NCBI GenBank assembly: GCA_016708315.1
Contig: JADJGC010000014.1
Coordinates: forward strand, 1-64,000
Reading direction: 5' to 3'
Origin: a bacterium
GTDB lineage: Bacteria > Zixibacteria > MSB-5A5 > CAIYYT01
Length of the DNA stretch: 64,000 bases
The notes beneath the pieces were generated by a model that made no database searches, was not told where the DNA came from, and worked only from the letters and a program-made list of their open reading frames with translations. The position numbers and the translations under genes are program-made. Below, in pieces: positions 16,420-23,650 of this stretch (the stretch's first letter is position 1; each line of letters starts with the position of its first letter).

Positions 16420-17973
16420 TTGAAAAAAGAAATCATCGTCAACGTCGGCGAGCACGAGACTCGTATCGCCGTCACCGAAGACGACAAACTGGTCGAACTG
16501 CACGTTGAACGGGCAGATTCCGAACGCATGGTCGGCGACATGTACCAGGGCCGCGTCACCGGCATCGTACAAGGAATGCAGGCCGCCTTCGTTGACATCG
16601 GCATGGAAAAAGCCGCCTTCCTCCATATCTCCGACATCAGTCTCGAATCCGATTCCGCCGCGCGCTACGATATCGACGCCGAAGAGGAAGAGGTCAACGC
16701 TGAAGTCACCCGCCGCCACAAGTACGAAAGCATCGAAGCCATCCTTAAGGTCGGGCAGGAACTCGTAGTCCAGATCATCAAGGAACCGATCAGCACCAAA
16801 GGACCTCGCGTCACCAGCGATCTGTCTCTGCCGGGGCGTTACTCAGTTCTCGCGCCAGGTTCAAACTACATTCGCGTTTCGAAACGGATCATCAACTTCG
16901 CCGAACGTCGCCGTTTGCGCCGCTTGGTTTATGATGTCAAACCTGAAGGCGTCGGCATCATCGTCCGTACCGAGGGCGAGGGCCGTACTGAAAAGGAATT
17001 CACCAACGATATTCGTCGGCTGCTGAAGATCTGGTACAAGGTTAAGAAGAAAGCCGAGCGCGCCCGGCCCGGGACGCTACTGCACAAGGAAGAGTCAATG
17101 ACCTCGTCGGTCATCCGCGATGTCTTCACCAATGACGTCGACCGCTTGATCGTCGATGATAAAGATATCTACCGCAACACGATGAAATACGTCAAGTCGA
17201 TCGACCCCGAACTCAAGAACCGCATCGAGCAGTACGACTCAGAAGTGCCGGTGTTCGACACTTACAATATCGAACCCGAAATCGACAAGATGATTGACCG
17301 CAAGGTTTGGTTCCGCAAGGGCGGCTATTTGATCATCGACCACACCGAAGCTCTCACTACGATCGACATCAACTCCGGACGTTTCGTCGGCACGAAGAAG
17401 GACCCGGAGAACATGATCCTGCAGACCAATCTCGAGGCCGCCCACGAAGCCGCCCGCCAGATTCGACTGCGCGATATTGGCGGATTGATCATTCTCGATT
17501 TCATCGACATGTACTCGCATGCCAATCACAAGGTGCTGTTCGAGGAATTCAAGAGCTGTTTCGACAACGACCGCGCCAAAAATTCGATTCTTCCCGTGAG
17601 CGATTTCGGACTAATCGAAATGACGCGCGAACGCACCAAACCGTCGATCATGTACACGCTGTCGGAATCGTGTCCGACCTGTCACGGTTTTGGCCGCATC
17701 ATGTCGAAGGAGACGATGGCGATGAAGGTCGAGCGCTGGTTTATGCGCGCCAAGGTTGCCAAGGCCGGCAAGCGCTACCAGGTGCGTTTCCATCCCGATG
17801 TCGCCAAGTTCATGATGAACGAGGATGTCAACCGCATCAAGGAAATCGAAAAAGCCCACCGCTTCAAAATCGAAATGGTCGCCGATGAACTACTGGCGCA
17901 GGACGACTACCGCATCATCGACATGATCGAGGATGTGGACATCACGGCGCTGTATCAGGGAGTACGGCCGTAG
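16420..17973 (+). CDS. rng: Ribonuclease E/G family endoribonuclease
   Basis: The 517-residue length fits RNase G rather than RNase E. It has the S1 domain (about 35-130), catalytic aspartates in TIDINSGRFVG and LIILDFIDM, and the Zn-link motif CPTCHG. The enzyme cleaves single-stranded AU-rich RNA and matures 16S rRNA 5' ends. The start is TTG with CAGGAG 7 nt upstream. It follows fmt by 20 bp. Confidence 0.93.
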   Translation: MKKEIIVNVGEHETRIAVTEDDKLVELHVERADSERMVGDMYQGRVTGIVQGMQAAFVDIGMEKAAFLHISDISLESDSAARYDIDAEEEEVNAEVTRRHKYESIEAILKVGQELVVQIIKEPISTKGPRVTSDLSLPGRYSVLAPGSNYIRVSKRIINFAERRRLRRLVYDVKPEGVGIIVRTEGEGRTEKEFTNDIRRLLKIWYKVKKKAERARPGTLLHKEESMTSSVIRDVFTNDVDRLIVDDKDIYRNTMKYVKSIDPELKNRIEQYDSEVPVFDTYNIEPEIDKMIDRKVWFRKGGYLIIDHTEALTTIDINSGRFVGTKKDPENMILQTNLEAAHEAARQIRLRDIGGLIILDFIDMYSHANHKVLFEEFKSCFDNDRAKNSILPVSDFGLIEMTRERTKPSIMYTLSESCPTCHGFGRIMSKETMAMKVERWFMRAKVAKAGKRYQVRFHPDVAKFMMNEDVNRIKEIEKAHRFKIEMVADELLAQDDYRIIDMIEDVDITALYQGVRP

Positions 17974-18036
17974 GGGAAGCGGTTGCTTGTTCTCAGCAGG
18001 ATACTTAATCGGTCAAGGCCGTAGCAAGTAAGTCAC

Positions 18037-18085
18037 GTCATTCCCGCGACCTGTCCCGCGTTTCAGCGGGAACGCGGGAATCCAG
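18037..18085 (+). repeat. Palindromic repeat unit 1 (long form)
   Basis: Runs from GTCATTCCCGCG to CGCGGGAATCCAG and contains an inner 6-bp palindrome TCCCGC/GCGGGA. It is an expanded version of the 27-nt units 2 and 3. The reading frame of the following gene is open through it. Confidence 0.8.
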
Positions 18086-18094
18086 ATTTGGAAA

Positions 18095-18379
18095 TTGGAA
18101 CAGGGCTACGTCTATATAATGGCCAGCGGTCACAATGGAACACTGTACATTGGCGTCACGTCGGATCTGAAAGCCCGTGTGTGGCAACATAAGCATGAAA
18201 CGCTTGGCGGATTCACTGCAAAGTACCATATCCACAATCTTGTATACTATGAAGTAGCTGGCGACATTCGTAGCGCGATAATCCGTGAGAAACAACTGAA
18301 GAAGTGGAATCGTAAGTGGAAGCTCGAGCTAATCGAGAAGTTCAATCCCAGTTGGGAAGACCTTTACGAAATGCTCTGA
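18095..18379 (+). CDS. Small GIY-YIG domain endonuclease (UPF0213/YhbQ-like)
   Basis: The 94-residue protein is a lone GIY-YIG nuclease domain: YVYIMAS at 6-12, LYIGVTSDLKARVWQHK with the catalytic Arg, and RSAIIREKQLKKWNRKWKLELIEKFNPSW. The start is taken as TTG; the frame stays open upstream through the repeat and ATG at 18119 would cut the first strand. Family members of this kind are single-domain and of poorly known function. It is embedded in repeat DNA, which suggests a role in spreading or maintaining those repeats (inference). Confidence 0.85.
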   Translation: MEQGYVYIMASGHNGTLYIGVTSDLKARVWQHKHETLGGFTAKYHIHNLVYYEVAGDIRSAIIREKQLKKWNRKWKLELIEKFNPSWEDLYEML

Positions 18380-18381
18380 AC

Positions 18382-18408
18382 CTGGATTCCCGCTTTCGCG
18401 GGAATGAC
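18382..18408 (-). repeat. Palindromic repeat unit 2
   Basis: A 27-nt unit with stem ATTCCCGC/GCGGGAAT and loop TTTC. It is the exact reverse complement of unit 3, 132 bp downstream. Confidence 0.85.
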
Positions 18409-18540
18409 GGATTGCGATTTCAGAAGTATAGGTCATTGGTTGCCCTCGAGAATTCGGGTTCTTAACAGCCCACGTGGTGGTACTCCAGCCTCAGGTTCGG
18501 GGCAAAGACATATCAATATGAAATTGAAATCTCCCGAGGC

Positions 18541-18567
18541 GTCATTCCCGCGAAAGCGGGAATCCAG
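18541..18567 (+). repeat. Palindromic repeat unit 3
   Basis: Exact inverse of unit 2. It lies 6 bp beyond the stop codon of the convergent acidic-protein gene and could act as its transcript end. The interval between units 2 and 3 has no gene. Confidence 0.85.
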
Positions 18568-18573
18568 CTTCAA

Positions 18574-19065
18574 TCACATTGAACGGGCTCCATCATCTCC
18601 CTGTTGCTTCATGTACTTCTTGAGTTTTCCAAGTACCGGCATCATCGCTATCTCTTCCGATCCATCGGGAATCTTCTTAATGTCCACCAAACCGCAATTG
18701 TCGTCGTCGCCCTCGTCTTCCAATTCGAACTCGTCTTCCCAATCCTCGTCCGCCTCTTCATTCGCCCATTCTGCAGGCATCCAGTCGATCATCGTCCCGC
18801 CGCCTTCTTCATAGTAGGGACTGACCAGCCAGTTGTGATCGTCCTCTCGCGTTACTCGAAAATCGCGGACTCTGAACAACTTTCCCGAGTGGAGGTCAAA
18901 CCGCTCCTCGTCAAGAGACGGCACAGGCTCGAACAAGTACATCTGGTCAAGTACTTCAGCCTTCTTGTCTTCAGGAATGATGTATTCTTCAATCATCCGT
19001 CCGTGGACTTCAATTCTCTTGATAGGGAACGGAAGACGGGGTTCACCGTCGGATTTGTACAACAT
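18574..19065 (-). CDS. Hypothetical acidic protein
   Basis: I do not recognise this 163-residue protein. It has no signal peptide or membrane segment. The N-terminal half is mixed (IKRIEVHGRMIEEYIIPED, then LHSGKLFRVRDFRVTRE), and the middle (about 98-130) is strongly acidic with runs of D and E, ending in a basic KLGKLKKYMKQQ-like tail. A GGAGA ribosome-binding site precedes the ATG. It appears cytoplasmic. Confidence 0.65.
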   Translation of the reverse strand: MLYKSDGEPRLPFPIKRIEVHGRMIEEYIIPEDKKAEVLDQMYLFEPVPSLDEERFDLHSGKLFRVRDFRVTREDDHNWLVSPYYEEGGGTMIDWMPAEWANEEADEDWEDEFELEDEGDDDNCGLVDIKKIPDGSEEIAMMPVLGKLKKYMKQQGDDGARSM

Positions 19066-19205
19066 AAGCTCTCCTTTCGATTGATAGTCGGCACACCAAC
19101 GTGGATGAAAACATCAACAGAGGGGTTGGAGCTGTCAATCACATTTTTCGATCAACGGGAATTCCAATCTCTTGTTACACCGCCAACATCACCACTCATT
19201 CTCAC

Positions 19206-19234
19206 TTGCCTCGTTTATCAGCCAATGCTATACT
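19206..19234 (+). promoter_or_regulatory. Sigma-70-type promoter for the tandem TonB-C gene
   Basis: TTGCCT, 17-nt spacer, TATACT, with an extended -10 (TGC before TATACT). The predicted transcript starts about 40 nt upstream of the ATG at 19283. Confidence 0.6.
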
Positions 19235-19282
19235 AATCTGACTATCTTCAGTAGGAGTGTGGACGCACTAAAGGGAAAAATT

Positions 19283-20170
19283 ATGACGATGAAGATTCGG
19301 AACGCGGCCTTCATGTTAATCTTTGCATACGCCACGCTTGCTTGTACTGTGCATTCAGAAGCCGCTGCCCGCACCTGGACACTTTCGGAACTCGACACGC
19401 TTTCGAGTCGCGAATGGCTTTGGATCGACAAGAAATACAACGAACCTATCTCGGAGTATTACACTGAAACCGAAGCTCCCGACAAACTTCCAGTACGATC
19501 TCGCTATATTGCTCCGAAATATCCGAAGCAGGCGTCAAAAGCTGGCGCAGAAGGTTCGGTCTGGGTAAAGATACTCATCGACGAAAAAGGGAAAGTAAGA
19601 GCTGCTCGCATTCTGGAAGATTCCGGTACCGACGTCGGATTTGAAGATGCCGCATTGGCAGCAGCGATTAAGTCGAAGTGGAAACCGGCCATCAAAAATG
19701 GCAATCCTATCTCAATCTGGGTCTCATTTGAATCAGCCTTCTACTTGAACATCACTGATGACGGACAACCGGTCCGACAAATCGATCAGTGGAATTGGTC
19801 GGCAATTCCGCCCGAAGTGCCCCTCTATCTAGGGTCCAATTGGCAAAAACAAGTTACTGACGACTTTCCTGGTTTGGATGAATTTGTCGGTATTGAGAAA
19901 GCACCAGAGATGGTGAAGCCAAAACTAATCAAGTATCCTGAAAGCGCACGAAAGCGGGGGGTGCAAGGAAGCGTTTGGGTAAAGGTCTTGGTCGACCGCA
20001 GTGGAAATGTCGCGCAGGCAACGGTCGCGAAGGAGTCGGGATGCGACTGCGGCTTTGAGGAAAGTGCGCTCTGGGCAGCGATCAACACGAAATGGAAACC
20101 GGCGATGCAAGACAATCAACCCATAGCGCTCTGGATAACTTATGAAATCACGTTCGTTTTGAGGCACTAG
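19283..20170 (+). CDS. Periplasmic protein with two TonB C-terminal domains
   Basis: Starting at ATG with AAGGG upstream, the 295-residue protein has an N-terminal hydrophobic segment ending ATLACTVHSEAAA, either a signal peptide or a lipobox. Two TonB-C-like domains follow (about 60-155 and 205-290), each with the pattern YP..A...G..GSVWVK.L.D..G.V. It lacks the membrane anchor plus proline-rich spacer typical of TonB. The second domain is very close to the TonB-C domain of the TonB gene at 42780 (shared GSVWVKVLVDRSGNV), so a paralogous exchange is likely. The role is unknown. Confidence 0.82.
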   Translation: MTMKIRNAAFMLIFAYATLACTVHSEAAARTWTLSELDTLSSREWLWIDKKYNEPISEYYTETEAPDKLPVRSRYIAPKYPKQASKAGAEGSVWVKILIDEKGKVRAARILEDSGTDVGFEDAALAAAIKSKWKPAIKNGNPISIWVSFESAFYLNITDDGQPVRQIDQWNWSAIPPEVPLYLGSNWQKQVTDDFPGLDEFVGIEKAPEMVKPKLIKYPESARKRGVQGSVWVKVLVDRSGNVAQATVAKESGCDCGFEESALWAAINTKWKPAMQDNQPIALWITYEITFVLRH

Positions 20171-20199
20171 GACGAAGCGGGTACATCACGAAATACCAC

Positions 20200-21333
20200 T
20201 CACAAGCTTTCAAGTTTGAGACAGTTAATCTGTTGTAGCGTTATCCCCACCACCTCCGGTCGATTGCCCGACCGCAGCGGCGGTCCCCAGGTACCGGCAC
20301 CACACGAAGTATAGAGATTGTAGCTTCCATCAGTGTACAGCCCATAATCGAGGCCATTGTAAACGCGCTTCGTGATGTAGTTGAACGGCCACATCTGCCC
20401 GCGATGTGTATGCCCCGCCAACTGCAGATTGACACCCGCCTTCTTCATGACCTCGACAAAACGCGGCTCGTGAAAGAGCACGACGCTCGGCTGTGCCGGA
20501 TTAATCTGCGCCACGATCGAGTCCAGCTTTTCAGGACTTCCGATTGTGAGATAGTCGATCCCCACCAACTGCACGCCATCGAGATCGACAATCTCATCGC
20601 GAAGCATCCGCACCTTTGTGCTTTGCAGGGCATCAAACGATTTCTGCAATCCCACATATGTTTCGTGATTTCCCGTGATGAAATACACTCCCAGCGGCGC
20701 CTGAATCTGATTCAGCGGCTCGACCAGATGACTCAAGTCTTCACCCGCGCCGTCAAACAAGTCTCCGGTAATTACTACAACATCCGGATTGGCGCTGTTG
20801 ATCAGATTGACGACTTGCTGAGCAAAACCGGAGCGATTGATTGCGCCGAGATGAATATCCGAAGCCTGCACGATCGTGCGGCCCTTCCATCGCTCCGGAA
20901 GATTCTCGATATTGACCGTGACATTCTTCAACACCGGATTCGCCGCATTCCAAAATCCGTAGAGCGAGAACAGCAGTGCGACAAAGTAAATCGGCGCCGT
21001 CAGCCACACCGCACTGACATTGACTCCAATTGCCTTCACGACAAGAAACACAACCCAACACACAACAGTCGCCATCGTCAGATACAGAAAAATGCCGAGC
21101 CAGCCGGCTGAGATGATGTAGAAGAACCGAGTGATGACATTTTCGTGAGTGTGGACGAGCATTGATGTGATGATGAAGCTGAATGCCAGCGGCAGCATTG
21201 CGCCAAGAAGAACTTTGCGCAGTGGACCCGATCCGATTTGGAAAAACTTGACGAATGAAAAGAATATTCCTGCGTGGGCGGAGGCGACAATCAGCGAAGC
21301 GATAGCGATAAATACAAAGAAACTGATTCTCAT
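20200..21333 (-). CDS. Membrane-anchored metallophosphoesterase (YkuE/YaeI-like)
   Basis: The 377-residue protein has four N-terminal membrane helices (within 1-135) and a calcineurin-like domain with all metal motifs: SDIHLG, ITGDLFDG, TGNHE and AGHTHRGQ. The domain ends in YTSCGAGTWGPPLRSGNRPE, typical of the YkuE/YaeI group, some of which act on lipid pyrophosphates. The substrate here is unknown. It is convergent with the tandem TonB-C gene, 29 bp away. Confidence 0.88.
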   Translation of the reverse strand: MRISFFVFIAIASLIVASAHAGIFFSFVKFFQIGSGPLRKVLLGAMLPLAFSFIITSMLVHTHENVITRFFYIISAGWLGIFLYLTMATVVCWVVFLVVKAIGVNVSAVWLTAPIYFVALLFSLYGFWNAANPVLKNVTVNIENLPERWKGRTIVQASDIHLGAINRSGFAQQVVNLINSANPDVVVITGDLFDGAGEDLSHLVEPLNQIQAPLGVYFITGNHETYVGLQKSFDALQSTKVRMLRDEIVDLDGVQLVGIDYLTIGSPEKLDSIVAQINPAQPSVVLFHEPRFVEVMKKAGVNLQLAGHTHRGQMWPFNYITKRVYNGLDYGLYTDGSYNLYTSCGAGTWGPPLRSGNRPEVVGITLQQINCLKLESL

Positions 21334-21721
21334 GGTTCCTATGGTACGCAGATATTCTTAATATCGAAAGTTGTCCATGATTTTTCTTGGTAGTGCAAAA
21401 TCGCCAATCATACGCATTTCAAAGTCTGAAAAGGCACAAAGGCGTGCCAAGTCCGGTCCGTCTATCTGTTGCCGGACAATGAGTTAAAAGATTCCCCCCA
21501 AAATAAATGTTGACAAATGTAGTCTTTGCCGATAATGTACAGCATGCAACCACAAGTCTTCCTCTTTAATTTTTAGGGTTAATGCATTTCGTAAGAGAAT
21601 CAAGCCGAAGAAATTTATCAGGAGACGAGGCGCAATAGTGCGCAAGTATCATTGTTTATCCGCGAACGCCGCGTAGTTGCCATCGCTGCCAATTCGCCGG
21701 TAAACCAAACAGGAGAGAGAA
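21334..21721. other. Upstream region and long leader of the RRM gene
   Basis: Contains a hairpin GTCCGG/CCGGAC (21451-21477), the promoter at 21510 and then a leader of about 175 nt before the ATG. The leader has a small GCGCA/TGCGC stem near 21632. No gene is seen. Confidence 0.5.
21510..21538 (+). promoter_or_regulatory. Sigma-70-type promoter for the RRM gene
   Basis: Consensus -35 TTGACA, 17-nt spacer, -10 TAATGT. The predicted start near 21545 leaves a leader of about 175 nt, as seen for cold-inducible RNA-binding protein genes. Confidence 0.75.
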
Positions 21722-22087
21722 ATGAACATCTTTGTAGGCAATCTGTCACGTCAGGCAACGGAAGAGGATCTTCGTCAGGCGTTTTCGAGCTTCGGCAATG
21801 TAGCCAAGGCCACCATCATTAAAGACAAGTTCTCGGGCGAACCCCGTGGATTCGGCTTTGTTGAAATGGCGACCAAAGAGGAAGCAATGGCTGCTATCGC
21901 CGGAATGAACGGCAAGGAACTGCTTGGTCGTACCCTCAACGTCAACGAAGCCCGTCCGCGTGAAGCGGGTGGCGGCGGCGGCGGTTCTCGTGGTGGTGGC
22001 GGTGGTGGTGATCGTCGCGGTGGCGGCGGTGGCCGTGGTGGTTTCGGCGAGCGTCGCGATTACGGCGGCGGACGTCGCAACGGATAA
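21722..22087 (+). CDS. RRM RNA-binding protein with Gly/Arg-rich tail
   Basis: The 121-residue protein has one RNA recognition motif (1-78) with RNP2 IFVGNL (3-8) and RNP1 RGFGFVEM (42-49), followed by a tail almost entirely of G and R (RGG-like, about 83-121). Bacterial proteins of this type bind single-stranded RNA and are often cold-induced. AGGAGAG lies 5 nt before the ATG. It is monocistronic, with its own promoter and terminator. Confidence 0.95.
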   Translation: MNIFVGNLSRQATEEDLRQAFSSFGNVAKATIIKDKFSGEPRGFGFVEMATKEEAMAAIAGMNGKELLGRTLNVNEARPREAGGGGGGSRGGGGGGDRRGGGGGRGGFGERRDYGGGRRNG

Positions 22088-22154
22088 CATCCGCACCTGA
22101 CAGCATTGCGGTGTTATCGTCCGCTGCAATGATGCCTAATTACTAAGTCGATAC

Positions 22155-22187
22155 AACGCCGTCCGGGTAACTGGGCGGCGTTTTTTT
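22155..22187 (+). terminator. Rho-independent terminator after RRM gene
   Basis: AACGCCGTCC pairs with GGGCGGCGTT and is followed by seven T residues. Confidence 0.85.
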
Positions 22188-22586
22188 GTTCCGTCGAATG
22201 GAGAATCTCGGCTCTCTGTCGATTTTCGGTAGCCCACACGGAGCGCAGCGGAGGGTGGGACATTTGTGACGACAAGAATCCCATGCTTGATCGTGTTGTT
22301 GTGGTATTTGACGGAACTAACGCTTCGGGTAGGTTACCGGTTCACCGTGCGAATTGAAGTATCAATTTGGAGCTTCTTGATCGAGGCCGATCTGAGAGAG
22401 CTGTTTGAGAGCCCGGTCGACCCTTTGTCTGGCCACCAACCTTGTGAATCCAATCACGAATACGACTTCTTCCCAATTTCCACAGTTTCCGATTGGAATT
22501 ACCCATCTAACTAAGACTATTCCTGCCTTGCTTTTGCAGGCATAGCCATAATCACCCAAAAATAGACAAAAAAGTTTCTTTATTAC

Positions 22587-22615
22587 TTGACTAATTATGT
22601 CCGATAAGGTAAAGT
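22587..22615 (+). promoter_or_regulatory. Promoter of the 2-oxoacid oxidoreductase operon
   Basis: TTGACT, 17-nt spacer, TAAAGT. The predicted start is near 22622, about 40 nt before the first ATG. Confidence 0.6.
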
Positions 22616-22629
22616 GTACACTGTTGACA

Positions 22630-22647
22630 TTGTGAAAAATGTCACTT
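22630..22647. promoter_or_regulatory. Rex- or CRP/FNR-like operator
   Basis: TTGTGA-N6-TCACTT matches the Rex operator TTGTGA-N6-TCACAA except for the last two bases, and TGTGA-N6-TCACT also fits the CRP-type site. It overlaps a TGACATT/AATGTCA dyad and sits just after the predicted start, where binding would repress. Either reading is plausible for an operon of NADH-linked subunits. Confidence 0.5.
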
Positions 22648-22663
22648 ATTGTGAGTAGGCGCT

Positions 22664-23386
22664 ATGACTGATTGCAACTACATCTCGTTCGACAAACGAA
22701 TCGTAATTTTTGCCGGCACTTATGGCTCCGGCAAGACCGAGGTTGCGGTCAATTATGCCGTCCAAATGGCGCAACATACCCAAGACCCCATCAGCATCAT
22801 CGATCTCGATATCGTAAACCCATATTTCCGATCCCGCGAAGCCGCTCTCGAAATGGAAGCTTTCGGCATCCGCCCGATTAATCCCTTGGGCGAGCAAAGT
22901 CATGCCGACTTGCCGATTATCGTCCCCCAAATCCGGGCTTCAATCGAGAGCAGTTCCGGACGCGTAATTATCGATGTCGGCGGGGATGATCTGGGTGCGC
23001 GTGTCTTAAGCTCGATGCACGACGCCTTTGAAACTGCGCAGTACGAATTCCTGATGGTGCTCAACGCCAACCGGCCGTTTACTTCGACGGTTGACGGCGC
23101 CCTCAAGATGATGCACGACATCGAAACCTCGGCGCGCTTGAATTTCACCGGAATCGTATCGAATACGCACTTGATCGGCGAGACCACTCCGCAGACCATT
23201 CTCGATGGTATCAAACTCGCTCAGACTGTTTCCGTGCGCTCCGGAATTCCGTTGGTCTTCGCCAGCGGAATGGATGAAGTAATCTCTCAACTTGATGATA
23301 AAGATGTTTCCGTGCCGCTGTTCTCGCTTTCGCGGCGCATGTTAAAACCGTGGGAGCACAGCAAAACCGCGGTAAAGAACCCGTAG
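22664..23386 (+). CDS. MinD/CobQ-like P-loop ATPase of the 2-oxoacid oxidoreductase operon
   Basis: The 240-residue protein has a Walker A motif GTYGSGKT (18-25), IIDLDIVNPYFRSRE resembling the MinD/NifH switch region, and VIIDVGGDDLGARVL as a Walker-B-like strand. It resembles SIMIBI-class ATPases that handle cofactors or metals. First in the operon, it may assist Fe-S or cofactor assembly of the enzyme encoded after it (inference from position). It ends 23 bp before the ferredoxin start. Confidence 0.75.
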   Translation: MTDCNYISFDKRIVIFAGTYGSGKTEVAVNYAVQMAQHTQDPISIIDLDIVNPYFRSREAALEMEAFGIRPINPLGEQSHADLPIIVPQIRASIESSSGRVIIDVGGDDLGARVLSSMHDAFETAQYEFLMVLNANRPFTSTVDGALKMMHDIETSARLNFTGIVSNTHLIGETTPQTILDGIKLAQTVSVRSGIPLVFASGMDEVISQLDDKDVSVPLFSLSRRMLKPWEHSKTAVKNP

Positions 23387-23409
23387 GCGCAAACAGAGTA
23401 AGGAACCGT

Positions 23410-23643
23410 ATGCCGGGCGTTATCATAGATAAGAACTATTGCAAAGGCTGTGAGCTTTGTGTCAAAGCCTGTCCACAGGGCATCCTGTCGATGTCCAAGG
23501 ACATCACCTTGCGCGGCTACTTCTATGCCTTAATGCATGATCCCTCGCGTTGCATCGGCTGCCAATTGTGCGCCATCACTTGTCCTGATGCGGCGATAAC
23601 CGTCAAGATGCACGGCACACGTTTTGTGCTGTACGAGTATTGA
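23410..23643 (+). CDS. 2-oxoacid:ferredoxin oxidoreductase delta (ferredoxin) subunit
   Basis: The 77-residue protein has two [4Fe-4S] motifs, CKGCELCVKACP and CIGCQLCAITCP. It starts at the ATG after AAGGAA; an upstream start would overlap the ATPase gene. Subunits like this pass electrons from the TPP site of KorABCD/VorABCD enzymes. Confidence 0.9.
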   Translation: MPGVIIDKNYCKGCELCVKACPQGILSMSKDITLRGYFYALMHDPSRCIGCQLCAITCPDAAITVKMHGTRFVLYEY

Positions 23644-23650
23644 GGCTGAC

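Larger units (their letters stand above)
18037..18408 (+). mobile_element. GIY-YIG cassette bounded by inverted palindromic repeats
   Basis: The unit opens with GTCATTCCCGCG and closes with its exact inverse CGCGGGAATGAC, giving 12-bp terminal inverted repeats. Each end is itself a palindromic repeat unit. Between them lies only one gene, a GIY-YIG endonuclease, which starts 9 nt after the left unit and stops 2 nt before the right one. This compact layout suggests a small mobile or repeat-propagating cassette. Mobility is inference; no target duplication was recognised. Confidence 0.65.
22188..22663. other. Intergenic region before the 2-oxoacid oxidoreductase operon
   Basis: Holds a GC-rich CCCAC...GTGGG inverted repeat (22233-22259) that looks like a dispersed element, an AT-rich stretch, and the promoter/operator block at 22587-22647. 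An 82-codon open frame at 22266 has no family resemblance or ribosome-binding site and is not called. Confidence 0.5.

Noticed and set aside
18037..18567. Possible CRISPR-like repeats
   Set aside because: Only three units, in mixed orientation, of unequal length and with irregular spacing including a gene; they are palindromic dispersed repeats, not an array.
20404..21111. 235-codon plus-strand open frame
   Set aside because: Lies wholly opposite the metallophosphoesterase with all metal motifs; no independent support.
22266..22514. 82-codon open frame in the gap before the 2-oxoacid oxidoreductase operon
   Set aside because: No ribosome-binding site, no motif, and irregular composition overlapping repeat-like DNA.
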